DNA of 29,534 bases from DATAFO01 sp046728015 (GTDB lineage: Bacteria > Actinomycetota > Thermoleophilia > Solirubrobacterales > 70-9): the NCBI GenBank assembly GCA_046728015.1, contig JBKPDQ010000159.1, positions 1 through 29,534 of the forward strand. Direction: 5' to 3'. Below, piece by piece: positions 7,057 through 15,566 of the stretch; position 1 is the first letter of the stretch; each line of letters opens with the position of its first letter. The notes under the pieces are model-generated. The model was not told the origin of the DNA. It saw only the letters and a list, made by a program, of their open reading frames with translations, and ran no database searches. A program made the translations under genes and the position numbers.

Positions 7057-8817
7057 TTGAGCCCGATCACTCCCGCGGCCGAGCGCCGCCGCCGAAAGCT
7101 CACCCGTGCGGCCCCCGTGGTCGCCATCGCGCTGGTCGCGTTCACAGCCGGCGTCGTCACGGGCGCGGGCCGGGACTCCTCCGCCGCGCAGCGGTTTGTC
7201 GACGCCTGGGAGCGCGGGGAAACCGAGGCGATGTACGCCGAGCTGACCGGCGACGCGCAGGAGAAGTACACGCTCCAGGACTTCGAGCGCGCCTACGCCG
7301 ATGCCCATGAGACAGCCACGATCAAGAGGGTGACCGCGGGTGAAGCACAGGACGGGGAGTCCCGTGGCGACGACGTCCGGCTCGTGGCGATGCAGTTGGA
7401 CACCCACGCCTTCGGCGACCTCGGCGGTGACCTCGCGCTGCCGGCTGACGAGGAGGGAGTGGCGTGGGAGCCGCACATGGTCTTCCCGGAGCTCGAGCCG
7501 GGCGAGACCCTGACGCGCCGCACCCGCGCGCCGGACCGAGCGCCCATTCTGGCCGGCGACGGCACCCCGCTGGCCGAGGGACCGGCCGCGGCGCGGTTAC
7601 AGCCGGTCTCCGGCGCCAGCGCGGTGGTGGGCGAGGTCGGCGCGCCGCCCGCCGAAGAAGAGCGGGCGATGGCGACCGAGGGTTTTCCCCCGGGTTCGCT
7701 GACGGGCAACTCCGGCTTGGAGCTCGCGTTCAACGATCGCCTCGCAGGCATTCCGGGAGGTCAGCTGCTGGCCGTCCGCGCCGGCGAAGCGGGATCGCTC
7801 CGCGCCGGGAGGGTGTTGGCGTCGAGCGAGCCGCAGCCGGGCGAGCCGGTCCGGACCACGATCGCCCCGGCGCTGCAGGAAGCGGCGGTGACGGCCCTCG
7901 GCAACCTCTACGGCGGGGTCGCCGTAATCGACGCGCGCAAGGGCTCGGTGCTCGCCCTGGCCGGCATCGCGTTCTCGGCTCCCCAGCCGCCGGGCTCGAC
8001 GTTCAAGGTGATCACCACGGTGGCCGCCCTGGACGCGGGCCTGGTCAAGCTCTCCGACACGTTCCCGGTTGAGACCTCCAACAGCGACATCGGCCGCGAG
8101 ATCGCTAACTCCCACGATGCCCCGTGCGGTGGGACGTTCGCCCAGAGCTTCGCCAACTCGTGCAACACCGTCTTCGCGCCGTTGGGCGTCGAGGTCGGCG
8201 GCGAGCTGCTCGTGGAGACGGCGGAGAAGTTCGGCTTCAACTCACCGCCACAGCTCTATGACAAGGCGACAACTGCGGTGGTCGAGCCGCCGCCGAGCAC
8301 GATCCCACCGGACATCTCCGACAGCGTCGAGGTCGGAGAGAGCGCCATCGGCCAGGGTCGGGTGCTCGCGACGCCGCTTCAGCTGGCGACCGTCTCGCAG
8401 GTGATCGCGTCGGGCGGAATGCGCAAGCCGACGCCAATCGCCAAGGATCCCGAGCTGCAGCCGAAGGGCCGAGCGGTGCGCGTGACCTCCAAGGAGACCG
8501 CATCGACCGTGCGCGACCTGATGATCGGCGTGGTCGAGAACGGGACCGGGGTCGCCGCCGACCTGCCGAACGTGCAGGTGGCGGGGAAGACCGGCACCGC
8601 CGAGCTGGGGCCGAAGGCTCTTCAGCCGGGGCAAGATTCGCGCGACCCGGCTTCGGGCGATGAGCCCGAGCAGGAGCTCGACGCGTGGTTCACGGCGTTC
8701 GCACCCGCCCGTGACCCGCGCCTGGCGATCGGCGTGATGGTGGTAAACGCCGAGGGCGACGGCGGCGAGATCGCAGCCCCGATCGCCTCCCAAGTCCTCT
8801 CCGCAGGCCTGGGCTAG
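7057..8817 (+). CDS. Penicillin-binding protein, class B-like transpeptidase
   Basis: 586 residues from a TTG start: short cytoplasmic N-terminus, one membrane anchor (about residues 18-37, APVVAIALVAFTAGVVTGAG), then an NTF2-like MecA_N domain (SSAAQRFVDAWERGETEAMY onward), a linker/dimerisation region and a C-terminal transpeptidase domain. All active-site motifs are present: S314-T-F-K317, S368-C-N370 and K511-T-G-T514. It should cross-link peptidoglycan outside the membrane. The MecA_N-type domain resembles that of PBP2a and mycobacterial PbpA-like proteins. The TTG is preceded by a G-rich run that could act as a weak ribosome-binding site; no upstream ATG or GTG fits better. The stop interlocks with the stop of the convergent lipoprotein gene within CTAG at 8814-8817. 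Confidence 0.93.
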   Translation: MSPITPAAERRRRKLTRAAPVVAIALVAFTAGVVTGAGRDSSAAQRFVDAWERGETEAMYAELTGDAQEKYTLQDFERAYADAHETATIKRVTAGEAQDGESRGDDVRLVAMQLDTHAFGDLGGDLALPADEEGVAWEPHMVFPELEPGETLTRRTRAPDRAPILAGDGTPLAEGPAAARLQPVSGASAVVGEVGAPPAEEERAMATEGFPPGSLTGNSGLELAFNDRLAGIPGGQLLAVRAGEAGSLRAGRVLASSEPQPGEPVRTTIAPALQEAAVTALGNLYGGVAVIDARKGSVLALAGIAFSAPQPPGSTFKVITTVAALDAGLVKLSDTFPVETSNSDIGREIANSHDAPCGGTFAQSFANSCNTVFAPLGVEVGGELLVETAEKFGFNSPPQLYDKATTAVVEPPPSTIPPDISDSVEVGESAIGQGRVLATPLQLATVSQVIASGGMRKPTPIAKDPELQPKGRAVRVTSKETASTVRDLMIGVVENGTGVAADLPNVQVAGKTGTAELGPKALQPGQDSRDPASGDEPEQELDAWFTAFAPARDPRLAIGVMVVNAEGDGGEIAAPIASQVLSAGLG

Positions 8818-9368
8818 ATGTCCAGCTCGACGACGCCCGACCCGTCGGGAGAGTCGATCTCGAGTTCGAGCGGTCGGTTCTCAGAGACAGTGTCGTCGAC
8901 GAGGAACAGGAGCATCGCTCCCTGGTTGGGCCCCGTGGCGGCGGTGGAGTCCGGAACCGGCAGCTGGCTCTCCCCGGCCACCTCGGCGCCGATGTCGAGG
9001 GCGTACGGGCTGTCGGTGTCAGCGGGCTCGAACTCGTTTCCGACCGTGTCGACAACCGTGTAGCCCTGCGCCGACTGGTGCGGCTCGTCCTTGCTCTCGT
9101 TGGTGATCGTCAGGAAGACGCCGAGGTACGACTGGCCGGCCGGAGGGTCGGGCTGTCCAAGCACGTACTCGGCGTCCTCGACGTCGTCGGGATTCAAGAA
9201 CCGGGTGAGCTGGATGTTGTAGGCGAGCTCTCCAAGCTCCGCCGGCTGGCCCTCGACCACCACGGTCTCCTCCTCGGAGCCACAGGCGGCGAGGGTCAGC
9301 GCAAGGGCGCTGAGCGCCGCGAGCAGGGCGATTGCGGCGAGGCGACTGCGGATCACGCGGGGAAGCAT
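8814..9368 (-). CDS. Predicted lipoprotein (DUF4352-like)
   Basis: 184 residues with a clear lipoprotein signal: basic N-terminus, hydrophobic stretch and lipobox L26-A-A-C29. The mature part (LGELAYNIQLTRFLNPDD, then YLGVFLTITNESKDEPHQ, VVDTVGNEFEP and GAMLLFLVDD) looks like the immunoglobulin-like DUF4352/Telomeric-repeat-binding-factor-2 fold found in many actinobacterial lipoproteins. It is probably anchored on the outer face of the membrane. No function is known. It shares an interlocked CTAG with the penicillin-binding protein stop and lies 16 nt downstream of the SRPBCC gene on the same strand. Confidence 0.82.
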   Translation of the reverse strand: MLPRVIRSRLAAIALLAALSALALTLAACGSEEETVVVEGQPAELGELAYNIQLTRFLNPDDVEDAEYVLGQPDPPAGQSYLGVFLTITNESKDEPHQSAQGYTVVDTVGNEFEPADTDSPYALDIGAEVAGESQLPVPDSTAATGPNQGAMLLFLVDDTVSENRPLELEIDSPDGSGVVELDI

Positions 9369-9384
9369 ATGCGCTGGCTTCGCG

Positions 9385-9879
9385 TCAGAGCCGGTCTGCG
9401 CCGGCGACCGCCAGGCGCTCGACGGGCGCCTCCGACTCCGCCACCGACTTGAGTCGCGCGAGCGCTCGCCGCCACCCCCGCGTGAACCATCTCGACCCCT
9501 TGAGTGGCTCCTTGATGCGGTCCACCGGGTGATCGGATTCTGTCCAGAACGTGACCGTCACCTCGCAGATCTCGGGCGAAGGGCCCTCGACCAGCTCCCA
9601 GACCGTGTAGCAGCGCACCCGATTCCCTCGCCCGCCTCTGCCCCCCTCGCGAACCATGTGTGCGTCGTCGATCTCGACGACGACGCTCTCCATCCATTTG
9701 CTGGAGTCGCCGAGCCGGAAACGAGCGGAGGCCCCAACGCCGACAGGATCGAGTCGCTGAAGGCGGTACTCGGACAGGAAGTGATCGGTGAAGGCGGGGC
9801 GCAGCGACAGGTCGCAGATCAACTCGCAGACGCGCTCGCGGGGCGCGTCGATCGTGGTGGTTGCGGAGACCGGGCCCAT
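9385..9879 (-). CDS. SRPBCC (START-like/polyketide cyclase-type) family protein
   Basis: 164 residues. The opening VSATTTIDAPRERVCELICD followed by LSLRPAFTDHFL is the typical first strand and helix of the SRPBCC ligand-binding fold ('x-x-I-x-A-P-x-x-V-x-x-x-I-x-D'). Later strands RFRLGDSSKWMESVVVEIDD and EVTVTFWTESDHPVDRIKE continue the helix-grip sheet. Members bind hydrophobic ligands; no specific ligand or catalytic residue can be inferred. A TAGAAT box on this strand (9889-9894) lies about 10 nt upstream of the ATG, compatible with a nearly leaderless transcript, although no -35 element at normal spacing was seen. Confidence 0.78.
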   Translation of the reverse strand: MGPVSATTTIDAPRERVCELICDLSLRPAFTDHFLSEYRLQRLDPVGVGASARFRLGDSSKWMESVVVEIDDAHMVREGGRGGRGNRVRCYTVWELVEGPSPEICEVTVTFWTESDHPVDRIKEPLKGSRWFTRGWRRALARLKSVAESEAPVERLAVAGADRL

Positions 9880-10015
9880 CCCGCGGCGATTCTATTCGCA
9901 CCCAGAACGCCTTCGACCGCCGTCAAAGCCCGCAATTTCCGGACGAACTGGACAACTCGACTGCCGCCTTGAGTTCAGAACGTTAAGATCGTCACAAGGC
10001 GGGTAGCCGGCCCCC

Positions 10016-10597
10016 GTGCTGACCGCGGCCCCCATGCTGACCGAGAGCGCATCCCCACCGCCCGAGCTCCACGAGTCCGGAGAGGCTGTGGAGTTCGCCG
10101 GTGCGGGGTCGCTCATCTGCCTCGGCTGCGGCTACGCGCTCTCGCTCGATGCCCTCGACTCGCTGCCGACCTGCCCCGCGTGCGGCGGGACGCAGTTTCG
10201 CCGTGCCTCGATTTTCGACCAGCCCACAGTGGACGCAGGCGCGATGTCGATCGCGCCCAAACCGCCGGCGTGGCTGCACGAGGCGCGAGCCGACATCGCC
10301 GGCTCGCCCGGGTGCTATCTCGCCTACGAGGACGACGGCGAGCTGACGACGTTGCGCATCGAGGAGGGATGGACGCGGATCGGCCGCAGCGGGGCCGCCG
10401 ACCTGCGCCTGGACGACCCGACCGTCTCCCGCCGACACGCCCTGATCGTCCTCACGCCCGAGGGCCAGCTGCGCGCTCTCGACGACCGCAGCCTCAACGG
10501 CCTGTTCGTCAACGGCGAGCGGGTCGAATGGGCGCCGCTTCAGGACGGTGACGAGCTAGAGATCGGGCGCTACCGGCTGTACGTCCTGGAAGCCTGA
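10016..10597 (+). CDS. Zinc-ribbon and FHA-domain protein
   Basis: 193 residues. A zinc ribbon is formed by C35-x2-C38 (LICLGCGYAL) and C53-x2-C56 (TCPACGG). Residues 118-190 are a forkhead-associated domain: GWTRIGRSGAADLRL, then the phosphothreonine-contacting SRRHA at 138-142 and the N161-G loop in DDRSLNGLFVNGERV. FHA domains bind phosphothreonine peptides, so this may be a partner or substrate of a Ser/Thr kinase pathway, although no kinase is in the window. Start is GTG 10016, with ATG 10034 as an alternative; neither has a convincing Shine-Dalgarno. A TAAGAT box at 9984-9989 may be a -10 element. Confidence 0.87.
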   Translation: MLTAAPMLTESASPPPELHESGEAVEFAGAGSLICLGCGYALSLDALDSLPTCPACGGTQFRRASIFDQPTVDAGAMSIAPKPPAWLHEARADIAGSPGCYLAYEDDGELTTLRIEEGWTRIGRSGAADLRLDDPTVSRRHALIVLTPEGQLRALDDRSLNGLFVNGERVEWAPLQDGDELEIGRYRLYVLEA

Positions 10598-10663
10598 GCG
10601 TTCCCGCAACCCGATGCGCACCGGGGCTTGGTAGGGAGGGGGCAGGGCCCCAACTCGGTCTTA

Positions 10664-10702
10664 CTGGCGCCTTTGTCACGGTATGCGTGACAAACGCGCC
10701 AG
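10664..10702. terminator. Long hairpin between convergent genes (probable bidirectional terminator)
   Basis: CTGGCGC-C-TTTGTCACG pairs with CGTGACAAA-C-GCGCCAG around a 5-nt loop (GTATG): 16 paired bases with one mismatch. It sits in the 181-bp gap between the 3' ends of the FHA gene (+) and the glutamate synthase gene (-). No long T-run follows on either strand. A smaller hairpin (CCGCC-GTT-GGCGG) follows at 10743-10755. Confidence 0.6.
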
Positions 10703-10778
10703 CGCGCCGAAATTCCGCCGGCCGATTCCCTTACCCAGCCAACCGCCGTTGGCGGCCCGCGACACCCGGGGCCGCGCC

Positions 10779-13700
10779 CTACTCCGTGGAGATGTTCGGG
10801 TCCGCCTGCACCCTGTGCGGCACGATCATGAGGAAGTGGTCGCTGGCGTCGCCGGCCAGGTCCATCACGCGCTCGGCCTCCTCGTTCTGATCGGTCGCCC
10901 GCAGCTCGTCGGCGTAGTGGCCGAGGAGGTCCTGGACGTCCAGCACGCCCTCCGCGTCGAGCTCCTCCAGGTCGATCTTGGCGCCCTCGCCCAGCCGTCG
11001 CTCGATCGCAGCGCGGTCGAGGCTCCAGTCCGCGTTGATGCGGACGTAGACGCGTCCCCCCGACATCCCGGAACACGCCCACGGGCCGATGTCGCCGAGC
11101 ACGACGGCCCGGCCCGAGGTCATGTACTCGAACGCAAAGCCCTTGGCGTTGGCGCGGTCGACGATGCAGCCGCGCGCGTCATAGAGGGGCTCGGCGGGCT
11201 CTCCGCCAAGCACCACGTCCGCGCCCGAGAGCCGGATGCAGAAGCGCGAGTCGGCTGAGCCCTGGACGAACAGGCGCCCGCGCTGGGCGCCGTAGGCGAA
11301 CGACTTTCCGACCGAGCCGTTGATGCGCTCGCCATTCGCGCCGCGGCCCTTGAGGATCGACACCGTGCCGCCGAGCATCGTCTTGCCGACGCCGTCCTGG
11401 GCCCCGCCCTCGACACGCACGACCACGCCCCAGGAATTGAACGCCCCGAACCCCTGGCCCGCGACGGAGCCGCCGTTGAACGACAGCTCGGCGAGCACGT
11501 CGTCGGATCCCTCCGGAACGTCGCCGTAGATCCGCCCCCGGGCGAGCGCTCCCGCCAGCTCGGTGCCGAGCACGCGATCGCTCGCGCTCGTCGCGCGGGG
11601 AAACGCCTGCTGGACGACCTTGCCACCGCAGACGTCGTCGGCCAGCGCCGCGATCTCGGCCGACGCCTGCTTCGGCTCCATCCGGATCGGCCGCGCCACC
11701 ACCAGGCCGGCCTCGGCGCGCGCTTCGGCCATCACCTCCTCGGCCACCGGCAGGTCGACCGGCTCAAGGTCGAGGAACTCCTCGAGCGGAGTGATCAGCT
11801 CCGCCAGGTCCAGACGCTCCGCGAAACCGACCTGCTCCAGCAGGTCGTAGCGCCCGATCAGGTCCTGGGCGCGCTCGTATCCGAGCTCGGCGACGACCCG
11901 CTTGACCTCCTCGCCCATCGACTGGAAGAAGCGCGCGCAGCTCTCCGCGGCCCCGTCGACGGCCTGCGGCGTGAACTTCTTGAGCCCGTGCTCCTGAGCC
12001 TCCTGCTCGGTCTCGATCTGGGTCGCGATCCCGACGTGACAGGTGTCGAGCTGGCAGCCGCGGCAGATCGTGCAGCCCAGCGACACCATCGCCAGAGTGC
12101 CAAAGGCGACGCGGTTGGCGCCCATGCAGTGGAGCTTCACCACGTCGTAGGCGTGGCGATAGCCGCCGTCCGCCCAGATCTCGACGCGATTGCGGATCCC
12201 GGCCTCCATCAACGCCCGGTGGACGAGACGCGTGCCGATGTCCGAGGGCAGCCCCACGTGGCGCAGCGCGTGCTGGCGAGCGGCGCCGGTGCCGCCCTCG
12301 AATCCCGACAGGGTGATGATGTCAGCGCCGGCCTTCGCGATTCCCAATCCGATCGTGCCGACGTTCGGCACCACCGGGACCTTGACCGACACGCGAACGT
12401 CGGGGTTGACGGTCTTGAGCTCGTCGATCAGCTCGGCGAGATCCTCGATCGAGTAGAGGTCGTGGTTGTTGGAGGGCGAGATCAGGTCGGTGCCGGGCGA
12501 CGCGTTGCGCGCAGCGGCGACCTTCTCCGACACCTTCTTGCCCGGCAGGTGTCCCCCCTCGCCGGGCTTCGCGCCCTGTCCGATCTTGATCTCGGCGACG
12601 TAGGAGGAGTTGAGCATCTCGGCCGAGACGCCGAAGCGGCCAGAAGCGACCTGCTGGCCACGCCACTTGCGGTAGTGGCCGTACATGTCCTGGATCTCTC
12701 CCCCCTCCCCGTTGATGCACAGGATGTTGATCGCCTTCGCCGCCTCCGCGTAGGCGCGGAACGCCGGCTCGGACTGCGAGCCGAAGCTCATCGAGGAGAT
12801 CACCAGCGGGTAGCCGTGATGGCCGATGCCGACGTCGACCGAGTCGGGATCGACCGGGTCGCGATCAGACCTCAGGCCCATGATGTGGCGCATCGAGATC
12901 GGACTCTCGGCCTCGAGGCCGCGCACCTTGCTCGAGTAGTCCTCATAGTCGGCCGTGCCGTTTGCCGCCGCGATCGCCGCCTTGTAGACCTTGGGGTAGA
13001 AGCGGAACGTCTTGGCGGGCTTCGCGCCCGTCTCCTCGCCGCGCAGGATCCGCTGACGCTCGTCGGTGTCAGCGTCGAGGTCGGCGAAGCCGGTCCCGCC
13101 CTGCTCGGAGGCCGCGAAGGCCTCGGTGCCGAAGATCTCGGCCAGCTCGGGCTTGATCCCGATCGATGAGAACTGGCGTGCGTAGCCGCGCGTCTCGTGG
13201 ATGCCAATCGTCGAGATCACCTTCTCGATGCCCTTGCGGAGCGCGGAGCAGATGTTGTTGACGTCGGCGGCGTAGTCGTCGACGCAGATCACTTCGAGCA
13301 GGACGTAGGGGCAGACGCCGTTGGCGCCCAGCCCCAGCGCGAGGACGACGTCGTGCACGTTGCGCAGCGCCGCCGAACGCAGCACGATTGAGCAGCGGCG
13401 GCGGAGGTTCTCCTCCCCGGCCGCGACCCTGTAGCTCTTCAGCGCCTGGTCCACGGCCGACGTGGCCAGGTGTGGATCGAGGTAGCGGCGCTCGCCGTCG
13501 TACACGACGCGGTCGGTCAGCACCAGCAGCTCGGCCCCGTCCCGGACCTTCTTCACCGCCTCCTGGCGGATGCGCTCGATCGCCCCCTTGGTGCTCTCCG
13601 ACTCGAGCAACGCGGTGTCGAGCGCGGAAGCTCGACCGCGAAAGTCCTCCCAGAGATCCTCCAGCAGGAAGGTGTGGTTGTCGCGCGCGATCTCCCGGTA

Positions 13701-15488
13701 GGTCTTGTCCGACATCGGAGCGAGGTCGTGATGGCCCCCGAGCAGGACGGGGAACGAGGTCTCGACCGTGCGGGTGTCCGTGGCCGGATCGTGAAGCGAG
13801 GGCCGGCGCCCGAACACCGCCCGGGTGGAGAAGTGCTCCAGCTCTCGCTCGCGGTCGATCGCCGGGTTGGTGACCACAGCCACCGTCTCCTTGAAGTAGT
13901 CGGCGAGGTTCTGGCGCTCGGGCGAGAGCGCAGCCAGCGGCCCGTCGTAGCCCAGCGAGCCGATCGGCTCGGCCCCGTTCGAGGCCATCTGCTGGACGAG
14001 CTTGACGTCGTCACGTTGCCAGCCGAACCCGGCGAGGATCGAGTCGTCCACCTTGACGGGCTCGGCCGGCCCGGCTGACGTGTAGCCCGGAATGTCGGTG
14101 CCCTCGAGCGGACCCCCCGTGGTCAGGGCCCGGTCGTAGGGGCCCGCGGCGTCGGCGCGGGTGCGCTCGAGCCAGCGTCGCGCGACTTCGCGCTGCATGT
14201 CGACGTGCTCCCAGAGGCGTGCGGCGCGCCGCTCACGGTCGATGGTGACCATGAACTTCTCGCCCGGCCCCAGCGGCGTGGGCTCGCTGACCATCTCCTC
14301 ACACCCGACGACGCCGGGCTCCGAGCTGAAGATGAAGTCGGCGGCGGTCTCGAGCTTCCACAACGGCCGCAGGCCCATGGCGTCGGCCGAGAACACGCAC
14401 TCGTCGTCGTGGCGCGCGATCAGCGCCACCGGGCCCTGCGCGAACGGGCCCATGGCCTGGCGCAGGTACATGTAGAACGGGTGCAGGTCGTCTGGCAGCG
14501 ACCGGACCTCGTTGACGATCGGCGGGACCACCGCCTCCATCGCCTCGCCCAGCGACAGGCCCTCAACGCGAATCAACGTGTCGATGGTCCGGCTGAGGTC
14601 TTGCGAGTCGGACGCCCCCGGTCGGATCGGCGCCCCGAGCATCTTCGCCTCCTGCCGAAGCTGCGCGATGGTGTTGATCTCGCCGTTGTGGCCAAGGATC
14701 GAGAACGGCTGGACGCGCTTGAACGAGGGCCAGGTGTTGGTCGAGTAGCGGTTGTGGCCGAACGCCGCGACCGTCTCGAAGCGCTCATCGGTGAGATCGG
14801 GGTAGTACGCGCCGAGCACGCGCGGAGCGCCCATCACCTTGTAGACGCAGGTCGAAGCCGAGAACGAGGGCAGATGGACGTCGAGGCGGTCCTCGAGCTC
14901 GTTCAGCAGCTCGAAGAGGACGCGGTCGCGGTTGTCGGCGTCGGCGACCAAGCCGCCGAGCTGCCAGAAGTGCGGCTCCTCCTCGCGGGCGGTCGCTCCC
15001 AGCGCGGGCGAGTTCACGACGCCGTCGCGCTCGGCGAGGATCCGGAACCCCCCGGCGGCGAGGATCTCGCGCGCGTCGTGCTTGGCCCGGTCGACCTCGG
15101 CGGAGCGCTCGATGAAGACGTGCGCGACGGCGAACGCAGGATCGAGAGCGAGGGCCGGGTTGTGGCCGTCCTTGCGGACCTCCTCGGCCCAGATCTTGCG
15201 CGGTAGGTCGACCATCACCCCGCAGCCGTCGCCCTCGCCGTCCACGTTGCCGGCACGGTGAAGCATCTTCTGGAGGTTCGACAGGGCCTGAGCGACCGGC
15301 TCGCGGCTGGCCGTCCCGTTCTTGCGCACCGAGGCATAGATCGCGCACGCGTCCTTGTCCTCGACACTCGGCGGAGAGACGCGCGGGCGCCAAGGAAGCT
15401 CAGGTGAGTAACGGCGCGCTGCGGCGCCCTGTTGCCGCGGGCTGGGATCGGGCGCCGCGGGACGGCGATGCGGGGAATCGCTATGCAA
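10779..15488 (-). CDS. gltB: Glutamate synthase, large (alpha) subunit
   Basis: 1569 residues. The enzyme transfers the amide of glutamine to 2-oxoglutarate to give two glutamates. The N-terminal class II glutamine amidotransferase begins at Cys48 (DKDACAIYASVRKNG), the expected nucleophile after removal of a propeptide, and includes FGHNRYSTNTWP and GHNGEINT. The central and FMN domains follow (SSMSFGSQSEPAFRA, GEGGEIQDMYGHYRKWRG, KPGEGGHLPGKKVSE, GGTGAARQHALRHVGLP). Cys1139, 1145 and 1150 keep the C-x5-C-x4-C spacing of the 3Fe-4S ligands. The C-terminal glycine-rich GXGXG beta-helix domain starts near FNGGSVAGQGFGAFNSWG. The TTG start is supported by GGGAGG 5 nt upstream. No gltD small subunit is adjacent, so electrons must come from a partner encoded elsewhere. 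Confidence 0.96.
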   Translation of the reverse strand: MHSDSPHRRPAAPDPSPRQQGAAARRYSPELPWRPRVSPPSVEDKDACAIYASVRKNGTASREPVAQALSNLQKMLHRAGNVDGEGDGCGVMVDLPRKIWAEEVRKDGHNPALALDPAFAVAHVFIERSAEVDRAKHDAREILAAGGFRILAERDGVVNSPALGATAREEEPHFWQLGGLVADADNRDRVLFELLNELEDRLDVHLPSFSASTCVYKVMGAPRVLGAYYPDLTDERFETVAAFGHNRYSTNTWPSFKRVQPFSILGHNGEINTIAQLRQEAKMLGAPIRPGASDSQDLSRTIDTLIRVEGLSLGEAMEAVVPPIVNEVRSLPDDLHPFYMYLRQAMGPFAQGPVALIARHDDECVFSADAMGLRPLWKLETAADFIFSSEPGVVGCEEMVSEPTPLGPGEKFMVTIDRERRAARLWEHVDMQREVARRWLERTRADAAGPYDRALTTGGPLEGTDIPGYTSAGPAEPVKVDDSILAGFGWQRDDVKLVQQMASNGAEPIGSLGYDGPLAALSPERQNLADYFKETVAVVTNPAIDRERELEHFSTRAVFGRRPSLHDPATDTRTVETSFPVLLGGHHDLAPMSDKTYREIARDNHTFLLEDLWEDFRGRASALDTALLESESTKGAIERIRQEAVKKVRDGAELLVLTDRVVYDGERRYLDPHLATSAVDQALKSYRVAAGEENLRRRCSIVLRSAALRNVHDVVLALGLGANGVCPYVLLEVICVDDYAADVNNICSALRKGIEKVISTIGIHETRGYARQFSSIGIKPELAEIFGTEAFAASEQGGTGFADLDADTDERQRILRGEETGAKPAKTFRFYPKVYKAAIAAANGTADYEDYSSKVRGLEAESPISMRHIMGLRSDRDPVDPDSVDVGIGHHGYPLVISSMSFGSQSEPAFRAYAEAAKAINILCINGEGGEIQDMYGHYRKWRGQQVASGRFGVSAEMLNSSYVAEIKIGQGAKPGEGGHLPGKKVSEKVAAARNASPGTDLISPSNNHDLYSIEDLAELIDELKTVNPDVRVSVKVPVVPNVGTIGLGIAKAGADIITLSGFEGGTGAARQHALRHVGLPSDIGTRLVHRALMEAGIRNRVEIWADGGYRHAYDVVKLHCMGANRVAFGTLAMVSLGCTICRGCQLDTCHVGIATQIETEQEAQEHGLKKFTPQAVDGAAESCARFFQSMGEEVKRVVAELGYERAQDLIGRYDLLEQVGFAERLDLAELITPLEEFLDLEPVDLPVAEEVMAEARAEAGLVVARPIRMEPKQASAEIAALADDVCGGKVVQQAFPRATSASDRVLGTELAGALARGRIYGDVPEGSDDVLAELSFNGGSVAGQGFGAFNSWGVVVRVEGGAQDGVGKTMLGGTVSILKGRGANGERINGSVGKSFAYGAQRGRLFVQGSADSRFCIRLSGADVVLGGEPAEPLYDARGCIVDRANAKGFAFEYMTSGRAVVLGDIGPWACSGMSGGRVYVRINADWSLDRAAIERRLGEGAKIDLEELDAEGVLDVQDLLGHYADELRATDQNEEAERVMDLAGDASDHFLMIVPHRVQADPNISTE

Positions 15489-15493
15489 CTGGA

Positions 15494-15499
15494 CCTCCC
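15494..15499 (-). promoter_or_regulatory. Shine-Dalgarno deciding the gltB TTG start
   Basis: GGGAGG on the - strand, 5 nt before the TTG at 15488. It supports the long N-terminal propeptide ahead of Cys48. Confidence 0.75.
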
Positions 15500-15552
15500 G
15501 GTTACCGCGCCTTCTTCGAGCGGGCGCACGACGGGGACAAGTGGGCGGGGAT

Positions 15553-15558
15553 TATAGA
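15553..15558 (+). promoter_or_regulatory. Possible -10 element for a leaderless parA transcript
   Basis: TATAGA lies 8 bp upstream of the parA GTG in the 78-bp gap divergent from gltB. At this distance transcription would start at or next to the GTG, giving a leaderless mRNA, which is common in Actinobacteria. No good -35 is visible. Confidence 0.35.
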
Positions 15559-15566
15559 GTCGGCCC

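Noticed and set aside
11988..13169. 393-codon + strand frame inside gltB
   Set aside because: Antisense shadow; gltB is unambiguous on the other strand.
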